Below, piece by piece: positions 12,712 through 22,920 of a DNA stretch of 64,000 bases. The notes below the pieces were generated by a model, which saw only the letters and a program-made list of their open reading frames with translations, was not told where the DNA came from and searched no databases. Numbering within the stretch: position 1 is the first letter of the stretch; each line of letters begins with the position of its first letter. Source of the DNA: Piper betle (taxonomy: Eukaryota; Streptophyta; Magnoliopsida; Piperales; Piperaceae); contig JAURVB010009752.1 of the NCBI GenBank assembly GCA_033002965.1, positions 1-64,000 on the forward strand, written 5' to 3'. The position numbers were made by a program, and so were the translations under genes.

Positions 12712-13714
12712 CAAATAGTGGAGATGAGTAGATATTGACCAACACACTTCCCACAGACTAGATGCAAATCGTACATTCCATGTAGAGAATGTTTTCATAC
12801 TCCTTGAGACACGCTGTACATGTACAGGTGTTCTTGCCTCCATTCCATCACAGGGAGCCCTCTTCAGCAATAGTTAGTGATCATATAGATTGTTACGAGA
12901 ACCATAGTACACAGTAGAGTCATGCCAGCTGTCCTTTTTCGATTATGGAACATAGTGAGATACTTGATTCAAGACCGAGTTGGCTAGACCCTGTGAGTGA
13001 TCCAGTTCCTCTTACAAGGACACCTGAGTGTTTGACTTAGACTGGCGATAGTGAACCATACAACCCATTAGCATATACCCTTATTTGGTATTGGAGTCCA
13101 CCATATGCTAGCAAAACTCGTAAGACACCCTAGTATAGCCATATGACCTTGAGCAGAGTGGCATGAGGGTACACATAGTTTATTTATCATATTGTTGACG
13201 ATCAGGGAGACATGGGTAGATGTTAGGTCGAATACCTCACGTCAAGATAGTTTTTCCTAATGTAGCTCAAACTAGTACCACGTAGTACTTTAGAGTACCT
13301 GCTTGACCACCTAGTAGACACTTAGGGGTGAACCTAGATTTTTCCTATTGAGGTCATTGCATTTCAGCCCCCATAGCCCTAGGAAGTTGTCTAGTCAGAT
13401 GATTCCACCATATATTGTTAGTCTAGCCATATGATTCTATCATGTATGGTCAGTCCAGCCAGATGATTCCATCATGTATGACGTGTTTTGCCAAATGAAT
13501 AATGATGTGTAGTCTGTGTAGCCAGATTTTTAATGAGCTAGCGAGCTTTGTCAGTGTTCAGAGTTTCAGCAATGTTGGTCCATTTGGGCCATATGCAGCT
13601 AAGTTTTGAAGGAAAGCTACCAGTTTGCCAATGACATGACATCTTCAGTTGAGTCCTCTGATTGTAGTTGATGTCATAAATTCAGAAGACGGAATTTTTA
13701 TAAGGAGGAGAGGT
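12712..13714 (+). other. End of the B2 internal region and polypurine tract
   Basis: No coding motif is seen. The last bases, AAGGAGGAGAGGT at 13,702-13,714, form a polypurine tract directly before the LTR start TGTAAAACC. The same arrangement occurs at 43,077-43,090 and, in reverse, at 63,133-63,146. The tract marks plus-strand DNA priming and shows that 13,715 begins a 3' LTR. Confidence 0.75.
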
Positions 13715-14233
13715 TGTAAAACCATTTTTGCCTTGTTTGGGTCAGTATTGAGTCAGTTTGAACGAGCTCGAGCCAGACCAATTTTCAGACCATGAGTATG
13801 GGCCCAAGTGGCAATATGAGCTGTTATAGTGGTTGAGTATGCTCAACATGCATATGATAGTTTCAGTTATGATCCACTAGAACATGAGTTATCAATGTAT
13901 ACATGAGGTATAAATATGATTTTTATGAGTTCCCAGGATTTTAAGCCTAGATCTAGGCCATTGCAGAGTTTAGTATCTGTTTGGGATATGTTGGGTATTT
14001 CATTTACATGGAGCATAGGAATTTTGTATCACAGGATTGTGCCCTACAGGCCTCGCTTGATTGAGTTCAGGGTTTGAGGCACATTTAACCTTCTTACCTC
14101 GATTCCTTAGAGTCACTTTTAGGACTCGAGTCAGTTTCGACTTTGGACAGTCTCAATCTGAGCTTTCTGTCCATATGTATATAGCATTAACCTATAGATG
14201 GGCCCCACTAGGGCACGAGTTATTAAACATCTA
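13715..14233 (+). repeat. B2 3' LTR, first part
   Basis: It starts TGTAAAACC right after the polypurine tract and is homologous, in reverse complement, to about 43,825-44,347. It is interrupted at 14,233 by the A element, and the LTR resumes at 22,921. Combined length would be about 2,976 bp. Confidence 0.8.
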
Positions 14234-16206
14234 TGTAAAGACCGTGGAAAAAAAATTAAAAAAAAAATTTTAATATATTCTACTTGGACCGGAAAGGACT
14301 GAACATGTTATGTTCTTTACCCGGTTAATCTACCCGGTTAATTATTATATTTTATTATTTACTCATTTACCCAGTTCAGTGAAATACGGGTGTTTTCACA
14401 TACCCTAGCCGTCATTTTCATTTTTATAAATTTTGAAAGAGGACGTCATTTTTCACATACGGGTGTAGGGGCGTCTTCCTCACCTTAGCCGCCTAGTTCT
14501 CCTCTTCCTTGCCAGTGTTTCTTCCTTGCTTGGGTATCCTTCCTATCTCCCTCTTCTTCATTTTCTTGCATTCATATGTCTTTTTAATTGATAATAAGCT
14601 TGATAAACATGAGAATTAAAGTCTGAAATCAACAATAACAACTAAAACTAAACTGGAAAATGGAATTTCGCCATGGCCGACGGGTCTGAAGTTGGGCAAT
14701 GATAGGCGACTGTAAACAAAGATTTCAAGGCAGCCCTCACACCCCCGACGACCTCTCTGGCTGCTGGGTCGAAGGGTGGCGTCGCCTTGTCCCTGGGTTC
14801 CGATGGGTGGCGGAATTTCAGTGGTTATGGGCGGAGTTGTAGTGTGCGACGCTGTGGGAGATTCCAGACGTCCAAGCCAGTTTGCTGGCCAAAGACTCAC
14901 GCCGTGCATGCTCACAGCGCTTGGCCTTGACGTTGGGTTGTCGTGCAGGGAGAAGGGAAGTGTTCCCGGCGGTGCTGCTGGCCGGACGGAGTGCACCTTG
15001 CAGTCCCGGCGGTGCTGCTGGCCAGGAGTTGCTCGCCTTGGTGCAGAACGGAGTTTGACGTGGATAGTTGCTGTAAAGCACAAGCTTTATGCTTCCAATT
15101 GGATTGGTAGGGAAGGGAGTGAAGGACGTGGTCTGGTTTTGGGTTGAAGAGGAAGATATCAGGCCTGGTTTGGTGCAGGACGTCGCCTTGGATAGCTGCT
15201 GTAAAACATGGACGTTAGGCTTCATCTTTGCCTGTTTTTATGTTGTTGTTGATGTCTTGTTGGGATGTTTATATGGTTGTTCAATTGGGTTGCTGGGGAA
15301 TTGAAGAAGGACGTGACCAGTGGTGGTGCCAAGGTCTGGTCAGGTGCAAAGAAGAAGGTAGGAGAAGAGAAGATGGCCTTGGGGAAGAAGAAGAAGAAGA
15401 AGATGGCAGTTTTGTAAATATGGGTTGACTCGATACCGACTCGAGTTAAAAATAAAACTAACTCGTAATAAATCATTAAAAATAATTATTCTAATGGGTT
15501 ATGGGTTAAAGATAATAAACTAACTAATTATTGGACGAAATCGACATGGACATAAGTAATAAAAATATGGTAATGATAAACGGTTGATAATTAATCGGCA
15601 CACAACAAGCGATTAAATTAAATCGGACAGTGATAAGTAATTAATAAAATAAAGATTTTACCTTTACCATATTAAATTTAATATTAGGTAAATAAAGTGA
15701 TTATTTTAATAACGAGTCAGTAATATACAAAATGGGTTATTAAACTATAGTCGGGTAGCAATCACTAGCGTCGAACCTAAATAGCATAATGAAAATAAAT
15801 AAAGTTCAAAATTTTATTGAGTCGAATAATTTAAAATAATTGTATTAATAATATTTTTAAATTAAAATAATACAAATTATTTTAAATAATTTAATCGTAC
15901 AACTTATTTAACTAAATTGCTATGAATAAGGATAGCGATTAAAGATTTAAAACCGTAAACTAAATTATCAAGATTGTGGTTAAGTAATTATCGTCTCAAA
16001 GGAAAATATACTAATAATAGTAATTAGATATTTGTTTATAAATTGATAATTATTTTATTATTTGTTAAGTGTTAATTATGATCTAGATAATTAATGTAAA
16101 GTAGGATTTAAATGATTATATCACATGAATAGTTTAATATTTAATATTGTTGAAATTTAATAGTGATATATATATTATTTATTTAGTTGCATGCATTTCT
16201 ACTCGA

Positions 16207-16234
16207 ATAAAATTATACTTATGTATAATTTTAT
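16207..16234. repeat. Conserved palindrome (12 bp stem, TTAT loop)
   Basis: Perfect arms ATAAAATTATAC and GTATAATTTTAT, in the same LTR position as the copies at 3,051, 21,732, 33,356 and 36,737. Confidence 0.9.
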
Positions 16235-16473
16235 GTCCTCGTTCAGATTAGGATCATTGGTCGCAGCTGCGAGTTCGAAATATCCAGGTCCGTATAATTA
16301 TTTAAAATGTTGTATTTTCCCTTGTGGACAACCTGGTCAGCCTGAGCCTAGATTCGACCACCATGCACCGAGTGCAACCGGGGTCAAGGAATTGACTCAG
16401 TCTGACACGGGCTACGCCCTTCATAATCAAATAATGGACATGTCAGAATGGACCTAACAACCATAATACAGTA

Positions 16474-17122
16474 AATTGGACATGGCGGATTGGACTCGCC
16501 AGCCAATTACGGACATGGTGGATTGGACTCACCAGCCGATAACGGATATGGCGGATTGGACTCGCCAGCCGGTAATGGACATGATGGACTGACCCATCAG
16601 CCAATAAATTGGACATGGCGGATTGGACTCGCCAGCCAATTACGGACATGGTGGATTGGACTCACCAGCCGATAACGGACATGGCGGATTGGACTCGCCA
16701 GCCGGTAATGGACATGATGGACTGACCCATCAGCCAATAAATTGGACATGGCGGATTGGACTCGCCAGCCAATTACGGACATGGTGGATTGGACTCACCA
16801 GCCGATAACGGACATGGCGGATTGGACTCACCAGCCGGTAATGGACATGATGGACTGACCCATCAGCTAATAAATTGGACATGGCAGATTGGACTCGCCA
16901 GCCAATTATGGACATGGTGGATTGGACTCACCAGCCAATAATGGACATGGCGGATTGGACTCGCCAGCCGGTAATGGACATGATGGACTAACCATTCAGC
17001 CAATAGATGGACATGGTGGACTGACCCATCAGCCAATAGATGGACATGGTGGACTGACCCATCAGCCAACTAATGGACATGGTGGACTGAACCATCAGCT
17101 AATAAATGGACATGTTGGAATG
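16474..17122. repeat. Minisatellite: ~33 bp monomers in a 133 bp higher-order unit
   Basis: Monomers such as GGACATGGCGGATTGGACTC followed by GCCAGCC are arranged in sets of four. The whole set repeats at exactly 133 bp (equivalent positions 16,490, 16,623, 16,756 and 16,889), then degenerates into single monomers with GACCCATCAGCCAA. Open frames on both strands here are a by-product of the periodic sequence. Confidence 0.95.
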
Positions 17123-17576
17123 GTCACAATAGCCAATATTATAGATAATGATAGGGAGTTTATGGACTTGTTTTATTTAATTATACGGCTTAGTGTTTAA
17201 TCACTAACGCGGAATTGCCTCCGCAGGTTAGCAGCTGGAACTAAAGACTAAGAGACGACAGGGTGGTTCTTCTACCAACTCAGGTGGTGAATAGATAATA
17301 AGCGGACTTCTCTTTTTACTTTTCTTGTGTTATAAATGTGGCTATGGGAAATGGTCCAAGACTGTGGGATAATTATTTCATACATTGTCATTTGAAACAT
17401 AAGTTCTTTTGAGTTAGAAATGCTAGACTTATTTGCTTTCATATTATTCATGTAACCTTTTAAGTAACACCCGGTCCGGTTAGGATTGGTCGTTATAGGG
17501 TTGGTTTTGTTAAATTTTGAGTAACACCTGGCTAGCAAGGCCCACAATATCGTGAAAAATGGCGGGCCATTACAAG

Positions 17577-17589
17577 TGGTATCATAGCC
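17577..17589 (+). other. tRNA-iMet primer binding site
   Basis: TGGTATCATAGCC lies two bases inside the LTR, with one mismatch to TGGTATCAGAGCC. Confidence 0.85.
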
Positions 17590-17756
17590 TGGTTTCCTAC
17601 TAGCTCACATTTTATGACTCAAGTACCTTGTTGAAAAGTCCAATAATTATCTTTTCCCACTATGTTATGTTATTAATTGACAGATTCATTCACTAATAAA
17701 CCTAAGTCAAAATTGAAACAAGAACGTATAATGAACCATGATGGTTCGATGTTTCA

Positions 17757-18480
17757 GATGGCAGGCACACGTAGATAGTCAAGCTGATCTGCGCAGTCAA
17801 ATTCAAACACAGAGAATGTGTTGGCCCAAATCCTGACGGCCATACAAGGACTAGCGCAGGCTTTAGAAAATACAAATTCTATGGTTCAAAATATCGTTTA
17901 GTGGTTACCGGGAGTGGTAGCAGGAATGGAGCCTCAAACTTGGCAACAGGTCCCAGAATCACCCTAGATAGTGGTCGGGAGTGCCCAAGAGCGGGCAGCA
18001 GCGAGTCCTAGAATCACCCCAAATGGTGGTCAGGGGAGTGCTCAAGGGTGGGTAGGGTTAGCAGACCCGAGCGAGCATGGGGAGCGTCCAAACCCAGTGC
18101 CACCGGTCGTCCAACTAGTGCCGCCAGCTGTTGATGATAGTGACCATTACACTCTGGAAAAGTTCACGAAGAATGGAGCTGAACTATTTGTTGAAGGGAT
18201 CAATCCAATTAAGGTGGAGAGCTGGATTGATATTACCAAAAAACAGCATTTAGGGCTCTGTCTGTGCCCCACTGCCATCAAGTGAGGTTGGCAACATGCA
18301 TGCTTCAAGAGGACGCATCTTACTGGTGGAAATCAATGGAAAAAACTACATTCTATCAACGTGAGATTTCATCCATCTCATGGGCAGAAATTGTAACAGC
18401 TTTTAATGGTCAATACTTTCCTAAGTCTGTTGTCCAGAAGAAAGCAGTGGAATTTGCCACTCTAGTTCAGGGAGGATTCG
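17757..18480 (+). pseudogene. Gag remnant fused to pol by deletion
   Basis: It starts near ATGGCAGGCACACG, shortly after the primer site, and is interrupted early by stops. The Gag domain is recognisable at 18,120-18,470 (DSDHYTLEKFTKNGAELF, then [13 protein letters not shown] and [14 protein letters not shown]), with a one-base frame change near 18,255. At about 18,480-18,510 the frame passes directly into [20 protein letters not shown], which belongs to the linker just before reverse transcriptase. The rest of Gag, the zinc knuckle and the protease are deleted. Related Gag copies are at 671-1,980 and 35,090-35,390. Confidence 0.85.
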
Positions 18481-18499
18481 GTCCAGGAATATGTGTATT

Positions 18500-19800
18500 C
18501 CTAGACAAACTTCTAGGGTTACCTCCTAAGTGGGCAGTGGAGTTTGCCATTCACCTAGCACCTGGAACAACACCAATTTCTAAAGCACCATACCGTATGG
18601 CTCTAGCAGAACTCAAGGAGTTAAAGAGTCAATTAGAGGAGTGGTTGCAGGTAGGTTTCATCCGACCTAGTACTCACCTTGGGGAGCCCCTGTGCTTTTT
18701 GTGAAGAAGAAAGATGGATCACTTCGGCTATGTATTGACGATCGAAAAATCAAACAAGTGACAGTCAAGAATCGGTACCCCTTACCGAGGATTGATGGCT
18801 TATTTGATCAGCTAAAAATAGCCGAAGTATTTTCTAAGATAGACTTGCAATCTGGTTATCACCAGTTCCAAGTAAAAGAGTCAGATATATAGAAAACAGC
18901 TTTCCAAACTTGATATGGACATTATGAGTTTCTGGTCATGCCTTTGGTCTAACAAATGCACTAGTGGTCATTATATCATTCATGAACAGAGTATTTCACG
19001 CATACTTGGACAAGTTCATTATCATGTTTGTGGACTGACATTCTGGTCTATTCGAATAACGAAAAGAGCATGTGAAGCACATGTCCATTACCCTTCAAGT
19101 TCTGAGAGAAAATTAACTATTCGCCAAGCTCTCACAATGTGACTTCTGGTTGAAGGAGGTAAACTTCCTAGGTCATATTATCTCAAAGGCCGGAATTGCA
19201 GTGTATCCATCAAAAGTGAAAGCAGTCACTGATTGGCCACAACCTAAGTCAGTCACTGATATCAAAAGCTTCCTTGGTTTGGCTGGTTACTACAGGAAAT
19301 TCATTAAAGATTTTTCCTTAGTAGCATCGCCAATGACCAAACTCACAAGGAAGGGAGTCAAGTTTGAATGGAGTAGTAAGTGGAAGGAGAGTTTCCAGTC
19401 TCTAAAGAATCTAACAACTACACCAGTCTTGACCCTGCCAAATGGTAATGAAGGATTCGTAATCTTCAGTGATGCGTCTCGGTTGGGTTTAGGATGCGTC
19501 CTTATGAAAGAAGGTAAGGTGGTGGCCTATGCCTCTCGTCAATTGAAGATTCATGAGCAACATTAAGCAACCCATGACTTGGAACTAGCAGCAGTGGTTT
19601 TTCCCTGAAGATTTGGAGACACTACGTGTATGGAGCCCAGTTCGAAGTCTTCACTAACCACTAGAGTTTGAAGTAAATCTTCACCTAGAATGACCTTAAC
19701 CTTTGACAGAGGCGGTGGATAGAATATTTGAAGGACTACAACTTCCAAATCTTATACCATGCAGGGAAAGCGAATGTGGTAGCCGACGCGTTGAGTCAGA
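18500..19800 (+). pseudogene. Reverse transcriptase and RNase H remnant
   Basis: RT begins with the [18 protein letters not shown] segment. [31 protein letters not shown] and [15 protein letters not shown] follow. The catalytic FVDD box at about 19,027-19,045 is broken by a one-base insertion that gives FVD followed by a stop. RNase H is seen as [28 protein letters not shown] and, after two stops, [15 protein letters not shown] at about 19,750-19,800. This enzyme would make cDNA from the element RNA in the particle, but here it is dead from a frameshift and at least five stops. The family is Tekay/Del-like by sequence style. Confidence 0.9.
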
Positions 19801-20421
19801 AGGGCAAAGTGGACAAAAGTCAGCAGCTGGCTAGACTTTGGGCCATGTCAGTAGAAGTGGTAGCTATCAACCAGGTGGAGCAACTAATAGGCTTGCTGGA
19901 AAATTTGGTTGTTTCCATTGATTTAGTTGATCGTGTTAAGCTAGCACAAATAGGTGATGAGGAGCCGATACTTGAAGGAAGGACCTAGAGTTCCAAGTAG
20001 GGGAGTTTTTGTACCTAAAGACATCTCCTACGAGGGGGTGATCAGATTTAAAATATCAGGGAAGTTGAAGCCAAGATTCATAGGACCGTTTCCAATCCTG
20101 GATCGAGTTGGGAATTGTGCATATAGATTAGCATTGCCAACAAGCCTAGCTAGAGTACACAATGTTTTCCATGTGTCAATGCTAAAGAAATATGTATGGG
20201 ATGAGGATCATATCATCACAAATTTTGAAGACATAGAGCTACAATCCAATTTAACCTACGAGGAAAAGCCGATCCGCATCCTGGCAAGAGAAATAAAGAC
20301 ACTCAGGAACAAGGAAATTCCTTTGGTAAAAGTATTATGGAAAAAGCAAAGGTCAGAGGAAGCTACATGGGAGACTAAACAAGAAATGGCAGGGAAATAC
20401 CCTAGCCTGTTTGTGGCATAG
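19800..20421 (+). pseudogene. Integrase C-terminus and chromodomain remnant (core deleted)
   Basis: After the RNase H end (to about 19,965) the sequence jumps to the integrase C-terminal GPY/F module (KLKPRFIGPFPILDRVGNCA, then LARVHNVFHVSMLKKYV). It then reaches a chromodomain (RILAREIKTLRNKEIPLVKV, then EEATWETKQEMAGKYPSLF) and a stop at 20,421. The HHCC zinc finger and the DDE core are missing. This last 155-codon frame is intact. In the family the chromodomain reads heterochromatin marks and directs integration, which fits the nested insertion pattern here. Confidence 0.9.
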
Positions 20422-20529
20422 GAGCTTTATATTGTAGTAGCATGAATTGATCCCGAAGAAAAATAAATAACGTTAACCATACTGGTTCTATTTCCTGTTA
20501 TGATATTTTGGGGACAAAATATTTCCAAG

Positions 20530-20538
20530 TTGGGGAGA
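20530..20538 (+). other. Polypurine tract
   Basis: TTGGGGAGA lies just before the 3' LTR start TATAAAGAC, preceded by a GGGGACAAAATATTTCC stretch typical of these elements. A close copy is at 57,589-57,599. Confidence 0.85.
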
Positions 20539-20539
20539 T

Positions 20540-22920
20540 TATAAAGACTGTGGAAAAAAATTAAAAAAAATTTAATATATTCGACTCGGTCCAGAAAGGA
20601 CCGAACATGTTATATTCTTTACCTAGTTAATTCTACCCGTTTAATTATTATATTGAATTATTTATCCGGTTACCTGGTTAAGTAAAATATGGGTGTTTTT
20701 ACATACCATAGCTATCATTTTCATTTTTATAAATTTTGAAAGAGGACGTCATTTTTCACAAACAGGTGTAGGGGCATCTTCCTCACCTTTGCTGCCTAGT
20801 TCCCCCTTCCTTGCAGCTTCATCTTTGCTTGTTTTTATGTTGTTGTTGTTGTTGTCTTGTTGGGATGTTTATATGGTTGTTCAATTGGGTTGCTGGCGAA
20901 TTGAAGAAGGACGTGACCAGTGGTGGTGCCAAGGTCTAGTCAGGTGCAGAGAAGAAGGTAGGAGAAGAGAAGATGGCCTTGGGGAAGAAGAAGAAGAAGA
21001 TGGCAATTTTGTAAATATGGGTTGACTCGATACCGACTCGAGTTAAAAATAAAACTAACTTGTAATAAATCATTAAAAATAATTATTGTAATGGGTTATG
21101 GGTTGAAGATAATAAACTAACTAATTATTGGACGAAATTGAAATGGACATAAGTAATAAAAATAAGGTAAATAAATATTTTACCTTTACTATATTAAATT
21201 TAATATAAGGTAAATAAAGTTATTATTTTAATAACCAGTCAGTAATACAGAAAATAGGTTATTAAACTATAGTCGGGTAGCAATCTCTAGCGTCGAACCT
21301 AAATAGCATAATGAAAATAAATAAAGTTCAAAATTTTATTGAGTTGAATAATTTAAAATAACTGTATTAATAATATTTTTAAATTACAATAATACAAATT
21401 ATTTTAAATAATTAATCGTACAACTTATTTAACTAAATTGCTATGAATAAAGATAGCGATTAAAGATTTAAAACCGTAAACTAAATTATCAAGATTGTGG
21501 TTAAGTAATTATCGTCTTAAAGAAAAATATACTAATAATAGTAATTAGATATTTGTTTATAAGTTGATAATTATTTTATTATTTGCTAAGTATTAATTAT
21601 GATATAGATAATTATTGTAAAGTAGAATTTAAATGATTATATCACATGAATAGTTTAATATTTAATATTGTTAAAATTTAATAGTGATATATATATATAT
21701 TAGTCATTTAGTTAGAGGTATTTCTAATCGGATAAAATTATACTCATGTATAATTTTATGTCCTTGTTCAGATTAGGATCATTGGTCGCATCTGCAAGTT
21801 CGAAATATCCAGGTCTGTATAATTATTTAAAATGTTGTATTTAATGAAAATAAATAAAGTCCAAGGACATGTCAAAATTGACATAATACAGTCTAGCCCA
21901 AGGAATTGACTCAGTCTAACACGGTCTACGCCCTTCATAATCTAATAATGGACATGTCAAAATGAACCTAACTGCCATAATACAGTAAATTGGACATGGC
22001 AGATTGGACTCGCCAGCTAATTATAGACATGGTGGATTGGTCTCACGAGCAGATAATGGACATGGCGGATTAGACTCGCTAGCCGGTAATGGACATGATG
22101 GACTGACCCATCAGCCAATAAATTGGACATGGCGGATTGGACTTGCCAGCCAATTATGGACATAGTGGATTGGACTCACCAGCCGATAACGGACATGGCG
22201 GATTAGAGTCGCTAGCCAGTAATGGACATGATGGACTGACTCATCAGCCAATAAATTGGACATGGCGGATTGGACTTGCCAGCTAATTATGGACATGGTG
22301 GATTAAACTCACCTGCCGATAACGAATATGGCAGATTGAACTCGTCGGCTGGTAATAGAACATGATGGACTGACCCATTAGCCAATAGTTGGACATGGTG
22401 GACTGACCCATTAGCCAATAGTTGGACATGGTGGACTGAACCATTAGCTAATAAATGGACTTGTTGGAATGGTCACAACAACCAATATTATAGATAATGA
22501 TAGGGAGTTTATGGACTTGTTTTATTTAATTATACGGCTTAGTGTTTAATCACTAACGCGGAATTGCCTCCGCAGGTTAGCAGCTGGAACTAAAGAATAA
22601 GAGACGACAGGGTGGTTCTTCTACCAACTCAGGTGGTGAACAGTTAATAAGTGGACTTCTCTTTTACTTTTCTTGTGTTATAAATGTGGCTATGGGAAAC
22701 GATCCAAGACTGTGGGATAATTATTTCATACATTGTCATTTGAAACATAAGTTTTTGAGTTAGAAATGCTAGACTTATTTGCTTTCATATTATTCATGTA
22801 ACCTTTTAATTAACACCCGGTCCGGTTAGGACTAGTCATCATAGGGTTGGTTTTGTTAAATTTTGAGTAACACCTAGCTAGAAAGGCCCACAATATCATG
22901 AAAAATGGCGGCTCATTACA
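20540..22920 (+). repeat. 3' LTR of the internally deleted A element
   Basis: It is 2,381 bp, about 960 bp shorter than its 5' partner. Roughly 700 bp corresponding to 14,520-15,218 are missing, and the minisatellite (21,985-22,455) has fewer, more degenerate units. The palindrome is at 21,732-21,759 and the module at 21,000-21,071. The last 430 bp are very similar to the 5' LTR, whereas the first 200 bp differ much more. Confidence 0.9.
21985..22455. repeat. Short, degenerate copy of the 133 bp minisatellite
   Basis: These are the same GGACATGGCGGATT-type monomers as at 16,474-17,122, in about three higher-order units with many C-to-T and G-to-A differences. Confidence 0.9.

Larger units (their letters stand above)
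6037..13714 (+). mobile_element. Internal region of a B2 element, interrupted by two solo LTRs
   Basis: It is bounded by a primer site at 6,040 and a polypurine tract at 13,702-13,714, each adjoining a B2 LTR. Without the two inserted solo LTRs about 3.6 kb is left (6,037-6,254, 7,887-10,330, 12,712-13,714). I found no RT, integrase, protease or gag motif in any frame, although the same motifs are easy to see in neighbouring elements. It is either a non-autonomous large derivative or very decayed. A short imperfect repeat of about 40 bp (GATGATTCCATCATGTATG-like) lies at 13,385-13,490. Confidence 0.6.
14234..17574 (+). repeat. 5' LTR of the internally deleted A element
   Basis: It runs from TGTAAAGACC to GCCATTACA, 3,341 bp. 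In order it holds TTACCCGGTTAA repeats (14,318-14,342), a GC-rich segment absent from the 3' LTR (about 14,520-15,218), a GAA-rich stretch, the ACTCGAGT module (15,403-15,475), an AT-rich tract, the palindrome (16,207-16,234), the conserved TGCATGG segment, a minisatellite (16,474-17,122) and a conserved 3' end. Near the end it contains CGGTCCGGTTAGGATTGGTC, which in element C is the true LTR terminus, so this LTR end is extended by about 75 bp. Confidence 0.9.
14234..22920 (+). mobile_element. Group A Ty3/gypsy chromovirus with both LTRs, internally deleted
   Basis: LTRs are 14,234-17,574 and 20,540-22,920. The primer site is at 17,577, the polypurine tract at 20,530-20,538, and the internal region is only about 2,965 bp. 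Flanks are atcta (14,229-14,233) and gtctg (22,921-22,925), which differ by two transitions, consistent with an old target duplication. Gag is fused to RT with knuckle and protease missing, and RNase H is fused to the integrase C-terminus with the catalytic core missing. It inserted inside a B2 LTR. Confidence 0.9.

Noticed and set aside
14616..15304. Overlapping open frames on both strands in the LTR GC-rich part
   Set aside because: Low-complexity composition, no domain, broken or absent in the partner LTR at 20,540-22,920.
16443..17200. Open frames with repeated HQPINWTW or RLASPIRHV peptides
   Set aside because: These are the translated 133 bp minisatellite; they are open on both strands because the period gives periodic codons.
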